Assembly: GCF_963675165.1 (NCBI RefSeq)
Contig: NC_087377.1
Location: forward strand, 15,372,198-15,436,197
Source: Halichondria panicea
Lineage: Eukaryota; Porifera; Demospongiae; Suberitida; Halichondriidae
Direction: 5' to 3'
DNA length: 64,000 nucleotides
Shown one piece after another: positions 1-11,270 of this stretch. Every line of letters begins with the position of its first letter. Positions within the stretch are counted from its first letter, which is position 1. The position numbers and the translations under genes were made by a program. The notes under the pieces were generated by a model. It was not told the DNA's origin and did no database searches. It saw only the letters and a program-made list of their open reading frames with translations.

Positions 1-172
1 GTCCAAAACATTCCTTAGCATCCACACAGTAGTCGCCTAGATCTCAATCCCATTATAGCTGTATTTATGAAAGTCGTTCCTTCCTTTAGTTATGGCCGCT
101 CAAAACTGATAAGATGTCAAATTTTTAACAGTAATCACAATATCAATGTTATCTTTTCCTTCTATGTTGTAG

Positions 173-3100
173 GAGATGAGGATTATATTTTAGTGGATGT
201 AGTTCTTGAGTGGCACCAAGATTCTGACCTCACTCAGTGTGTGAGTGTGGCCATCATCAATGACGAGTGTGTGGAGGAGAAAGAAGAAGTGTTCACTGTC
301 TCTCTGTCCACAGAGGAGGAGTGTGTTGACATCGGATCAGACAACCAAACTACTGTCACCATTCTGGATGATGATCGTGAGTCTAGTCTACAGTTATTTC
401 TCCCTATAATTATGTATTTAGACTCTAGGTAGAACTTGGCAGCTAAACCAGTGACGGTGTTTATGACAGCATTTTTGTCTCAGGGCTGCTTGTGGATTTC
501 AGAGATCAAGATATGGTAGAGGAATCTGCTGGCAATGTCACCTTGTGTGTGTACATCTGTGATGGAGTGCTTAAAAGAAATGCAAGCATCACATTAGCTA
601 CAAAGGAGATGACGGCACTTTGTGAGTTACACATGTACTGTACTGCATGAGCATGTTGTGATTGTAAGCCACTAGTTCGTGTACTGTCTGTGCATGTACA
701 TGCATGCTCATTAAAATAAAATCAACCAAGTTTAAACCCAAGAAAGCTACAAAAACACATATTACACAATATATCAGTTCAGTTCTAGTCTTTCACAGTG
801 TATGTAGTAAAACAATAGGAAAGGTAGATGGGTAAAGACGGAATCTTGCTATAAGTGATTCTGAGTCAGTAAATTAATGTCCCCCTCCCAGCTCCTGCAG
901 ACTTCAGTGACTCTTCCTACGAGTTAATCTTCACGCCAGAAAACGCTGATCAGGACTTGTGTGTGATAATCTATATCGTCAATGACACCATATACGAACT
1001 GACTGAGCAGTTTATGGCTGTTCTGACCACCAACGACTCGTGTGTAGAGTTCAAGCAAGAGTCCACACCAATCTCAATACTAGATGATGACTGTAAGTTG
1101 TGTATAGTATGTAATTATAAGGTGTGTGTGCATGTAGCAGTGAAAATCGAGAGATCTAGATACACATAGCGAGGACTATAAATGCTATATACACAGATAA
1201 GTACACATTGTATACCTATAATAACTGCTTCTGAATCAACTATCATGCTATAATATGCAGTCTCACTTATAGACCCAGTGTGCGTGTACATCAAGTCTGC
1301 ATATCTACTTTAACTCAGTTTGTTTAGATTGTCATGATGGTCTTAGCATATAACTGTGCCGCCTTCCTCAATTTTGTTTCAGGTGTAACTCTTGATCTAC
1401 AACCAGAATTGGAAATGGTAGCAGAATCGGACGGAGTGATTGAGGTGTGTGTCTCTCTGTCTGGAGAGCTGGAGACCAGTGTCAATGCCATGGTCTTTAC
1501 TGTCCCTGGAAATGCAAACGGTGAAGATTTATAAAATTAATAATGACACTTTTACTGGAGCATGCACTGTACACAAGAACTGAATATTTGTTTGTGGAGT
1601 CTGGAAAAGTTATTTGTTGGTGTACTCAAATTTATGCTGTCTTCACTCTGTAGCTGAGGATGACTTCTCATTTGACTCCGTCATGAATGGTACTGGAAAC
1701 AGTCCAGTAATATTAACCTTCACCGAGGCTGGGGAGCAATGTGTCAACATCTCCATAGCAATGGACAACTTGCTAGAGACCTCCGAACATTTCTCTGTAG
1801 TGATGGGCTCTCAGGATGACAGAGTGAAATTGAAGAACCGCATCTCACGAATCTACATCATTGACAGTGGAAGTGAGTTCATGCAACGTACACACCAGTG
1901 ACCTGTATGTACTGTAATGACATCACTAACTTTCATGTAATTATTATACCCAGAACTAAACGTATCCAATCCAAAAGCGTAAATAATAGTATCAACTTTG
2001 GCAGAACATTCTTGAACAGCTAGTTTTTGCGTAATATTTATCCCCCCCCCCTTCACTCCTTTATCGGGCCCCCTATATCTATCCCCTTACCAGCGGTGAG
2101 GTTTGGGTTCTCTCAGAGTGTGTACCCAGTCCCTGAGGAGGACGCCAGTGGAGAGGGTTACATCTTGGAGGTGTGTGTGGAGCTCTTCTCTGGAGAGCTG
2201 GACAGAGAGGTTGTCATCATTCTGGAAGATCAGGATGGATCAGCTATTGGTAAGTAGGTGTACATGCATGTGGGTGTGTTTAGTTTAGATATAGCTCCAT
2301 GCAATCCTATAGCTCATGAAATGAATGTTGTTAACAATGCATACCTCATTTTTTAGGAGGGAAAGATTATGTAGAAATTGAGGAAGATATTACAAGTGTG
2401 GACATTGTATTTGCACCTGCACCGGTACATCCTCACTGGGGAAGAAGGAAGCGAGCAGCAGCAGCACTACCTCGGTGTGTGAATGTGACCATTCTGGCCG
2501 ATGATCTGGTGGAGAATGATGAGTTATTTAGTCTGGTATTGAGCAGTGTAGACCCTGGAGTTACTCTCATGCCAGCCAACGCTACTGTAGTCATCTTAAA
2601 TAATGACTGTGAGTATATAGTGTTTAGTTTTACTTAAAAGCATTCCAGCTGAGTAACTTACTACGTGCATTTTTGGATACTAGCTATCCGGTTAATGAGA
2701 GTAACTTGTATAATGTATATAGTCTTACAAACGTTTTGGATTCATCAAATATAATTATTCTGAGGCTCTTATGTACTATCCAGTGTTAAACTAATGAAAG
2801 TATCTTATTGCGGAGTATCGTTGTAATAAGGTCAGTCTCTTCACGCTCTGTTTTCTGCAGATGCTAACGTGAGTCTGGCCCTAAACGCCTACCATGTGGC
2901 CGAGAGTGATGGCAATGTGTCTGTGTGTGCTGTTCTGCTCGGAGGGGAACTAGCCCGGGAAGTGGCCGTCAATATCACTACCACTGACACCGTAGGAACA
3001 GCTACTGGTGCGTGTGTTCTCTCTAGTTTTTCAGATCGAGAGGTTGTTGTGTATGCTATAGAGTGAATAAAGTTGGTAACCAAACACTTGCTGTAGAAAC

Positions 3101-6100
3101 TTATTTCTACTACTGTTGTTTCACCATCACAATTTTGTTCGGTGCATGAGTTGTGTTCTTCTGAGTCATTCGATTAAACCTATGTCATATTGGTTGTCAT
3201 GCATGGTGATATGTTATTTCCCACAGCTGGCTCTGACTACACCTCAGTGACGGACTACACCCTGAGCTTTGCCGCTGGCTCTCCAGTGAACTCCATGTCA
3301 TGTGTGGACATTGTGATCCTTGAAAACAGTGCAGTGGAGGACATTGAAGTTTTTGTTGTGGAGCTGTCCACCAGTGACCCTGTGAACATCCTGTCACCTG
3401 ACAATGCTCCAGTGATCATCTTAGACAATGATGGTAGGTATCTATAATTCTCTCAGTAGTTTGTATATTAATTGTTGTGGATGCCCCCATGAAGTGTGGT
3501 GCTTATATGTTATCTGTTGACCTGAGTATGCCACCATTTACAGCGTCCAATAACGTACTGTGGAGTGTATATAAATTATAACTTGACATAAATTGTTTCC
3601 CCCTCCTCCTCATTCCAGTCCTTAGAGTCGGGCTCGTTAATTCCAGTTTCACTGTGAATGAAACTGATGGCTATCTGACAGTTGGAGTTCAGATTCTGGG
3701 TGGCAGTTTGGAGTTGGAAAAGATTGTGTTGATATTCACAACAGCTGATACTGCTACTCCAGGTACGTGTGTTTTGGACTATTGAGTGGTTGGAACTATT
3801 GTATGGGCCTTGGTCTATAGAGGCCACTGTTTAAAATTATATCGTATGCCGGCATGCAAGCGTGGTTAGCATATCTCTATGGTAATACCCTACTTTATCA
3901 GTGCAATTATATTACAGTTTTTTACTTTGATTTGCAGGCCGTGACTATGTGGAGCTTTCGAATAAGATTTTGAGTCTCCCGAGTGGACTGGGGGTTGGAG
4001 ACGTGGTCTACTTCAATGTGAGCATCCTCAACGATGATGCAGTGGAAGAGATGTTTGAGAACTTCACTGTCCACCTGAATGACACGGTTCGTGTGTCTGT
4101 CATTGGAAATCGCTATGCTGTTGTCGATATCATGGAAGATGAAACAGATAGTAAGTTTATTTTTCTGTCTAACTATAACCCCCCCCCCTCTATGCATGTA
4201 CTTCTATACGTACGTACTCAATATCAAAAATGGACATTGATGCCTATTATTCTTAGGCACCTATATTATGCTAAAATTATTCGTATGAGTGCTTATATAT
4301 ACGTCTCAGAATGTTCACAAATAAAACTTAGCATATATACCCTGTCACAAAACTAGATCAGAGTCAAGGTCAGCCTACCCGTAACTCATAATTTGTAACT
4401 TTAATCCCCCCCCTCATTCCAGTGCTTGGAGTCGGACTTGTTAGTTCCAGTTTCACTGTGAATGAAACTGATGGCTATCTGAGAGTTGGAATTGAGGTTT
4501 CGGATGGCAGTTTGGAGTCGGAACAGACTGTGTTGATATCAACACAAGCTGGTACTGCTACTCCAGGTACGTGGGTTTGAACTATTGAGTGGTTGGAACG
4601 CATTGTGGCCAAAAATGTGGTTTGATTTTATAGAGGCCACTATATCAAGAGCACCCGTACATGCCAATTGTGGTTGACATAATTATACATTAACCACCAT
4701 GATTTTCAGGCCTGGACTATGAGGAAATCCTGAGTATGATATTGATTCTCCCGAGTGGACTGGGGGTTGGAAACGTGGTCTACTTCAATGTGAGCATCCT
4801 CAACGATGGGGCAGTGGAAGAGATGCTTGAGAGCTTCACTGTCCACTTAAATGACACGACTCGTGTGTCCGTCATTGGAATTCGCTATGGTGTTGTTGAT
4901 ATTGAGGAGGATGAGACAGATGGTGAGTTTGAGCTACAAAGGTCTTTCTTTTGGAGCTGATTCTGTCTCAGAAATTGCGTTCTGAAGCTACGTAGTATAT
5001 ACATGCATGCCTAGTTATTCGATGATAAATTGGCTTGCCAAACATGCATTGATGTTCTTTTGCTGTTCAATTACCACAAATTCATATGATATCTTAATCC
5101 CACACCAGTTGTCATGGTAACGTTTGGTCAGGCTGAAGTGTTAGTGAATGAGGGCGACAGTAGCAGCGTGTGTGTCAACATCACTGGTCAACTGGAACGA
5201 CAGGTGGCTATCAGTGTGTCCGTCTCCGGAGGCTCTGCAAGCACGGGTTCAGACCATGATTTCCCGGCTTCTACTTTTTTCAGTTTTAGCTCCTCCCCTG
5301 ACACTTACTGCATCTCCTTCAACACCACTCAAGATGCCATTTATGAAAATGATGAGACCATCTCTGTTCGTGTTGACTCCTCTGACCCTCAAGTCAATAC
5401 TGGTGCTATCAGTACAGTCAGCATTCTTGACAATGATAAAGGTAATTTAAGTATAGTACATAATTATGTTGATTGCCACCCACTGATGCATGAGTAGTGC
5501 TGAGCTATTAAAACGAAGAGTCGGAATTACATACTAAGGGAATGTGTGCAGTCCTATAGGATTAATATTATATTCATCCAGATATATTATAGCTACATTT
5601 AGTATCTGCCATTTTGGTGTGTATTTTCTTTTCTATTTTCAGTTTTGTCCTTCCCCAGGTTTATATATAGAGACAGGAAATTTGTAATCGTATAGCTGTT
5701 TTGTTTTACATTAAATGCAGTCTTTGAATTGCCCATTATTTTCCCCTTTCTCCATTAGTTGAGTTTCAGATGGTGATAGTCAATGAGACGGTGTGTGAGA
5801 GTGACGGTTCTGCCATGGTGTGTGTACAGCTGATGACAGTCACTGAGAGAGAAGTCATGGCCAGTGTGCAGCTGTCTGATCTCAGTACTCAGAGTGAGTG
5901 CTGTATTGCTTTCTGGACAATTGTGCCATGCATTATTGATTGCTTGCAACACCAGTCAATTTACACTCTCCATATGTATGCATGCATGTTATATTAATTC
6001 TACTGTGTCATTGCACTCATGATTATCTTACACTTCCGAGCATTTTATGTGCCAGTTAATATTACGGCAGCTAATACTGTCATTGCATTCACTACTTCCC

Positions 6101-7165
6101 AACAGGTGGATTGGACTACACTACTTCCACAGTGACCTTCAGTTTCCCCAACCCATCTGCTGCTGACACAATGCAGTGTGGATTTGTACCTATAATGGAT
6201 GACACCAATGTTGAGCCTTGTGAAGCTTTCTACCTGAACCTCACCTCCTCTGCTGATAGGAGCTGTATTGTCGACGATGACCTGCCTAATACTGTGATCA
6301 TCTATGATGATGAAGGTGCGGTTCAGTATACTGTAAATTTCCCTGGGTTATCAAATAAAAAGAAATAGTTTGCTATTATTATAGTATGCACTTTTCTTGC
6401 AGATGTGGATGAGTTGCTTCTTTTCAACGACTCTCCACAAATCGTTGGTAGGAGCCTCACTGTGGACTACACCATATCCGGGTGTGCTCAAGTTTTGTGT
6501 CAAGTTATATCAAGAGTAGACGAGGTTGACTGTGAGTATAATAACGGTTTATAGTATGTGTTTGCCGACTGATGAGTGTTATATAATTATAGCTAGATGC
6601 ATGAAAGAAAACATATAGGCTGCATGCATGTATTATTTTAGCTATCTACAGTATATAATATACTCTCGCTATATTCCGGCTTTCTAAAGTATATACGGCC
6701 ACCTCGATATATACCGGCCATTTGGTTTGGCACGGATTGCTATAATTATAGCTACATGTATAGTACAAAACTCACCCTGAAATGTGGCCGTGCACTCGCT
6801 ATTCCGTATACATATATTGGCCATTACTGCATGGCTGGCTCCAAACTATAGGTTTTCAATATACGTTTGGATATAAAGTTTTAGGTATGGTTTGGTAGAT
6901 TACTTAAATAGATTAAATAGAGCGCAGAATCATTCGTTATCCTTGAGACAGAACCGCAAAATGAGTAATGAGATTCGAGGTAAGGTCATGTTTTAGTCGC
7001 GGCTATTTTCTGCAGCCACCTCGCTATTCCGGCCAAGCTGCACTGTCCCAAGGGTGACCGGACGAGAGTCTATATATACTGTATATAAATTATGTGTGGC
7101 TATGAACAATTCTGTGCCGTGTTGATAATGAACGATTTTCTATATCTTTAATTCTTTGCTCCTCT

Positions 7166-7221
<56 letters not shown>

Positions 7222-9171
7222 TCTCCCCCTACTGGTAGCCTCACTGGACAATGGTTCCAAGAGTCAGTCACAACCAGGAGAACTATCAATAGGCTTCTTC
7301 TTACTGCTGTGCCACGCTGTCCCAGTCAGGTTGTTCCTGTAGGGTTTGAAGAAAGACGTTTCCGTATAGGTATCTGATGCATAATTTATATTGTTATAGT
7401 ACATGCATGTATCAATCAGGAGAATTTATTGAATTTTCTTACTATAATTATCCGAACACATGCACTGACCATTGTAGAGTGCACTATAGCTGTGCACTGT
7501 ACATAATATAGCTACGTATAATTATAATTATGTATGATGTGTTATAATTATGAAACAATTCTCTATTATTTAAACTCCTGCAGATATCCCACAGTGTGGT
7601 GTGGTATTCACTGACCAGCAGTACGAGGTTGACCCTGTATCTGGTGACGTGACTGTGGAGTGGGCCGGAACTGGACCAACTGCTGAAGTCAATGTCAGTG
7701 AATTCACGTGTCGTCTGCCCGATGGAACATCTACAGATTGTGAGTTTAACTACTTATATACATGCATGTATATATATACCACTAAAATGGCACCACCTCG
7801 CCATAATAATTATTAAGACATTAGCCTGCCTACAATGATATTTATAGCCGCTCGAGGGATACGATAAATTAAGACAGAGGAAATACGACATATGCATGAA
7901 TCACTTTTTCACAAAATTTTTTTTCACAATTTCAGTGCATTATTTCATTGCCAGGGGCGTAGGCAGGGGAGGGGCTCATGGTGCTCAAGCACCCCCTTTC
8001 TATCTGAGAATTGTACACAAAGTGTACCTGATTGTCTAGCTGAGCACCCCCTTCTCTTCCAGATCTTGCTGCAATTAGCTAGCTATAGTAGGCAAGCAAA
8101 ACGAATTGGTCTTTAAACTGTTAACTATTCTGGCTTAGATCTATAGACTAGTTCTCTTTTGTAGCAAAATAGGCTTCTCTATGCAAATAAAAGATTGGGC
8201 TACGCCCAACTATTAATTATTACGTCATTAATAAGAGGTGTGGCTTCCGGTCAACCAAATTTCGGCGCTTTGCACCCTCTTTCGTCGTGGTAGCACCCCC
8301 TTCCTCAAAATCCTGGCTACACCCCTGATTGCGGTCACGTGATAACGTTCAAGCCAGTACACAAGCACTTGTAGTGATTCGTGCACACATGTCAGGCCTC
8401 TTCTGTCAGCTCAATAACTGCTCAACGATTGCATGCGAAACTAACCGCTTCTAATTATAGGCTCTATCCCCATTCTTGGATTTTGATTCGTGGATTTGCA
8501 AACTAACTACATTTACTAACAGTGAAGGCTGTTGCATGCAGAATCTTTTGTAGCACTATCAGAAGTAGCAGCCATTGTGAACTCTGACCTCTTTGCATAT
8601 CCTTATTCGCTGACACTTCACAGAAAAAATTTAATGCAAAATACTTATCAAATTATGTAGATCTACATGCTTCTTCTCTTAAAGATATTTATCAAGTCAT
8701 CAGATCGATGTAGACTTCTGTTCCATTAAGCTCCTCTAAAAAATAAGGTATAATTATATGGAATTCAATTTGTTCATTGTCAAATGTAAGCATTTATTGT
8801 AACAAAACAAAGCAAATTAATATAATTATATCTCTTCCTATAATTATAATACTCTAATACTTTTTGAGAGAAGCATGCAAACATGTCGAGAGGCATTAGC
8901 ACAGCGCAGCTTGCAACATTCAGGACTTGATTTTATTACACACCACCTCCCACACACACACACACCTGCACACACACTTGCATTTAATATACACCCCCCA
9001 CCCACACACCCACACACATATACAGGCACCAGTCCATTTGTGATCACTGGTCTAGCTCAAGGTGTTTCCCACACCTTCTCAGTAACACCTCGGCAAATCA
9101 GTAATTCTAGCCTGCCTCAATGTGCCAGTAGGAGAGGATTAATTGGTTCCGTCCTTACCATCCAACTCTAA
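173..9171 (+). CDS. Gene 1: multi-Calx-beta extracellular protein, 3' part (5' end outside window)
   Basis: Twenty exons join in frame with GT-AG introns, all phase 1: 173-376, 484-621, 892-1092, 1383-1520, 1654-1872, 2094-2249, 2357-2608, 2861-3007, 3227-3433, 3619-3762, 3938-4150, 4423-4566, 4710-4922, 5109-5441, 5759-5893, 6106-6315, 6403-6531, 7220-7369, 7584-7739, 9026-9171. They give about 1211 visible residues ending in TAA. Bases 1-172 are read as intron. The protein is a row of Calx-beta domains (half of one plus eight whole) followed by a cysteine-containing C-terminal module. No membrane segment is seen after the last domain, so the product is probably secreted or matrix-bound. Calx-beta domains are beta-sandwich repeats, often calcium binding, found in integrin beta-4, Na/Ca exchangers and sponge aggregation factors. 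Gene 2 at 31.7-47.2 kb is a clear paralogue with matching exon order. Confidence 0.85.
2427..2478 (+). other. Polybasic RRKR motif inside a gene 1 Calx-beta domain
   Basis: Exon 2357-2608 encodes the string HWGRRKRAAAALPR between two core strands of the fourth whole-or-partial Calx-beta domain. RRKR followed by A fits the R-X-K/R-R consensus of furin-type proprotein convertases. The neighbouring domains have a short acidic loop at this place, and this exon (252 bp) is longer than its siblings (about 210 bp), so the motif sits in an inserted surface loop. Cleavage is inferred, not shown. Confidence 0.5.
3619..4922 (+). repeat. Tandem duplication of one Calx-beta domain in gene 1
   Basis: Exon pair 3619-3762/3938-4150 and pair 4423-4566/4710-4922 have identical exon lengths (144 and 213 bp) and close sequence similarity. 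The similarity extends into the start of the intron after the first exon, where both read ...CTCCAGGTACGTG and then share the motif ATTGAGTGGTTGGAAC. This is a domain-sized genomic duplication of about 0.8 kb. A third, broken copy of the same segment lies at 13389-13554. Confidence 0.8.
7167..7218 (+). repeat. (CA)n microsatellite abutting a splice acceptor
   Basis: About 26 CA units run directly into the acceptor AG at 7218-7219 of the exon starting at 7220, replacing the usual pyrimidine tract. The intron before it (6532-7219) otherwise holds AT-rich sequence with several short CCGTAT/ATTCCGGC motifs that look like decayed inverted-repeat elements, and no coding exon that I can see. Confidence 0.9.
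7952..8327. mobile_element. Short inverted-repeat element (hAT-like MITE) in last gene 1 intron
   Basis: The ends CAGGGGCGTAGGCAGG and CCTGGCTACACCCCTG are inverted repeats with three mismatches over 16 bp. Flanks share ATTGC on both sides, consistent with a decayed target duplication. Inside are two AGCACCCCCTT motifs. The element lies in intron 7740-9025, which is only 146 bp long in gene 2, so the insertion postdates the duplication. The rest of that intron is AT-rich and CA-rich, with nothing coding. Confidence 0.65.
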
Positions 9172-9800
9172 GAACAATTTCCTGTTAATGCTTTTCTCAT
9201 AATTATGGTTAACTAGTTCCGTCTTTTTTAATCTGTAGTGAATACAAGTAGACTGAACAACTTCATGTATGACATTATAGTAATTTTCATCTGTATATAA
9301 TTATACCATGCATGCATGTAATTATAAATAATACATATCAACTGTCAGTGCATGCATGCATGAGATATAATTATGATTACTAAGTCAATCCGTTCTTATC
9401 TCAATCGGCACTCTTGACTCATTTTCTCGTTCTCACTGCATTACATGGCCCTAGCTATACTGATTTACGATTTGTACTGCTGCATGTGGGGTGCATGTGT
9501 GTGAGGGTGTCAGTTAGGGTATATATAATATTTATAGTATAACCACTTGGGATTAATAGACTTATAATTGGACTAACAAATCACAGATTTACGCTGTGGG
9601 TGTCTCTGAGCTACACATGCATGCATGTTAATGTCCCACTAAAACGTTAAGGTCAAAAGGCAACAAAGCATTATTATAATTATAGCTACCATTATAATTT
9701 ATGACAATTAAGAGACTTGAACTGCATACATGCATGCATGCATGGGTGAGACAATTGTAATAGCTATAGGTTTCAACAGTGAAGTACTTTTTCAGTTTTT
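9172..9800. other. Intergenic region between gene 1 and GT61 copy A
   Basis: This is a tail-to-tail gap of about 630 bp. I see only AT-rich sequence with several GCATGCATGC and ATAATTATA motifs typical of the spacers in this window. No gene, RNA or intact mobile element is visible. Confidence 0.6.
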
Positions 9801-11270
9801 TCAGCACCTCATCAATTTTGACAGTAACATCTTCGACGTTCCTAAAATTCTTTCTGACATATAGTTCCTGCCACTTATTTTTGTAAGCATCTTGAAGGAG
9901 GGATTGCCAGCCTCAAAACTTGGCTCTAATTCCAGACCTAGTGCCTTGTCTCTGAGCCACCAGAAGTGGATCAAACCTGCTCCATGGACTCCCAGCATCA
10001 CATCTGCTTCCACTGCGTATCTCACTTGCTCACAGATGTTGAGATCTTCCATGTGAATTATGTCCACAGTGACCTTTGGGAAAGCTTGTTGGATCTTTAA
10101 AACCATTTCACATTCGTTACTTAAAATCCGCTGAAAATTCTTCGGTTCATCACTAGTCCACCTCTTGTAGAACTTTCTCGAAACGACCACGATACGAGAA
10201 GTATTGGAACACTGGTCTGTGATGTTGCATGCCTTCAGTACCCTAGTGCGAAATGTGTACAGTGGGGAGCCCGTTAGATCTTTACCGCTGCACTCAAAAC
10301 AACGTGATCTTAAGGTGCTCTCCATCTTTGACCTAAACGGTACTGACTGGTAACTTCTGGGAGATAAAAATACCTTCTTAAAACATATAGTACTGTTCTG
10401 TGGCAGATCCTTAAGAGTCAGTGCGCCTGGAAATAGTGCCTTGTCAAACTCCGGAAATCTGTAATTGCTGCTCATACTTCCGACTCTCAAAACTAGGCTG
10501 TCTGCTAAGTTAAGATCAAACAATGTTTTGTGGACACTGTACAAGTCGTTAAACCTGAAGTAAATGTGGAGAGCATTAGACACATGGAAAATGGTCGTCT
10601 TGTTGATCCAAACGTCGCAAACTGATGGCGCTAACTTTTCTGACTCTAAGAGATGCCGAGCCAGCCTAATTTGTATGTCGTCGAAGTCTGTCTTCTTTGA
10701 AAGTTGGTTTACTGACGGAGATTGACAACTTGCATCTAAGCTCTCCAACAAATTTATAGTCCTCTCTGCCGGCTTTTTCCAACTCGTATCACTAGGTATG
10801 ACATCAATCATATTTTGTGGATTTAAGGCTAAGTTCTCAAATGAACATTGTGCCATGTGGTTAGTGTACACAGTACCAGAACACTTTACCTGATCCATTT
10901 TAGTTACTTCTTTACCACACATAGGGAGAGCATCGTGAAAGGTATTAACCAGATAGTCGTAGCAAAATGTCTTCTTTTTCCAGGTAGGTCTTTCCTCCTC
11001 ATGTTCTCGCTCGCTCAGTACAGGCCTCGGTACAATACCTTCAACACCACCTCTCTTCAAGGCAGAGGCAGTTATATATATAGCTGTTCTGTTAGCTGCT
11101 TGCAAGGCATGAATGGGCTCAGCTACTGACACCCATGAGTTCTTTTCCGCTTTGTTCTGGAGATAAGTACGACCAGAGTGCCTGAACAACACACTTAGCT
11201 GGATGATAATGAGCAAGCTGGTTAGCACCACCAGAAGCACAGCTCCTAGTTTGATCATTTTACTATCCAT
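9801..11270 (-). CDS. GT61-family glycosyltransferase, copy A (type II membrane protein)
   Basis: A single uninterrupted frame of 489 residues. It has a short cytosolic end, one hydrophobic anchor at about residues 8-30, a stem, then a catalytic region with the DUF563/GT61 hallmark GVHGAGLIHFWWL near the C-terminus. GT61 includes EOGT, POMGNT2 and plant xylosyltransferases; members act in the ER or Golgi lumen on glycoproteins or glycans. The acceptor cannot be told from sequence. The frame is open up to 11411, but I chose the ATG at 11270 because copy B (48858-50327) starts at the aligned Met and the upstream part overlaps a repeat hairpin. Relative to copy B, about 2 nt are missing near the end, so the last residues differ (MLLSKLMRC instead of a lysine-rich tail). 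No intron is seen, so an old retrocopy is possible. Confidence 0.85.
   Translation of the reverse strand: MDSKMIKLGAVLLVVLTSLLIIIQLSVLFRHSGRTYLQNKAEKNSWVSVAEPIHALQAANRTAIYITASALKRGGVEGIVPRPVLSEREHEEERPTWKKKTFCYDYLVNTFHDALPMCGKEVTKMDQVKCSGTVYTNHMAQCSFENLALNPQNMIDVIPSDTSWKKPAERTINLLESLDASCQSPSVNQLSKKTDFDDIQIRLARHLLESEKLAPSVCDVWINKTTIFHVSNALHIYFRFNDLYSVHKTLFDLNLADSLVLRVGSMSSNYRFPEFDKALFPGALTLKDLPQNSTICFKKVFLSPRSYQSVPFRSKMESTLRSRCFECSGKDLTGSPLYTFRTRVLKACNITDQCSNTSRIVVVSRKFYKRWTSDEPKNFQRILSNECEMVLKIQQAFPKVTVDIIHMEDLNICEQVRYAVEADVMLGVHGAGLIHFWWLRDKALGLELEPSFEAGNPSFKMLTKISGRNYMSERILGTSKMLLSKLMRC

Larger units (their letters stand above)
173..6315 (+). other. Gene 1 Calx-beta domain array
   Basis: Each domain is encoded by two phase-1 exons. 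The first (about 138-156 bp) carries the E-S/G-D-G...VCV strand. The second (about 200-250 bp) carries the CV.V.I.nDd..E...F.V.L core and ends in an acidic loop such as ILDDD or ILDND. Pairs are 484+892, 1383+1654, 2094+2357, 2861+3227, 3619+3938, 4423+4710 and 5759+6106 (start positions). The exon at 173 is the second half of a domain whose first half lies upstream. The exon 5109-5441 encodes a whole domain without the internal intron, as does its counterpart in gene 2 (43381-43725), so this fusion predates the gene duplication. Domains starting at 2094, 2861, 3619 and 4423 have no counterpart in gene 2. Confidence 0.85.
6403..9171 (+). other. Gene 1 C-terminal cysteine-bearing module
   Basis: Exons 6403-6531, 7220-7369, 7584-7739 and 9026-9171 encode the conserved end shared with gene 2. 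The first two give a segment with ISGCAQVLCQ, a CSPPTGSLTGQW strand and a final block around FEERRFRI. The last two give F.CRLPDG....DC.SPF.ITGL..G..HTFSV.P, a pattern I associate with Ig/FN3-like beta-sandwich modules that carry a C...DC...G.HTF signature. The chain ends about 20 residues after a last Cys, with no hydrophobic tail. I do not recognise the first half. Testing it against the sponge aggregation-factor 'Wreath' domain profile would be informative. Confidence 0.6.

Noticed and set aside
7156-7377. Frame with a TH-repeat start covering the exon at 7220
   Set aside because: The TH run is the translated CA microsatellite; the coding exon begins at 7220 in another reading frame.
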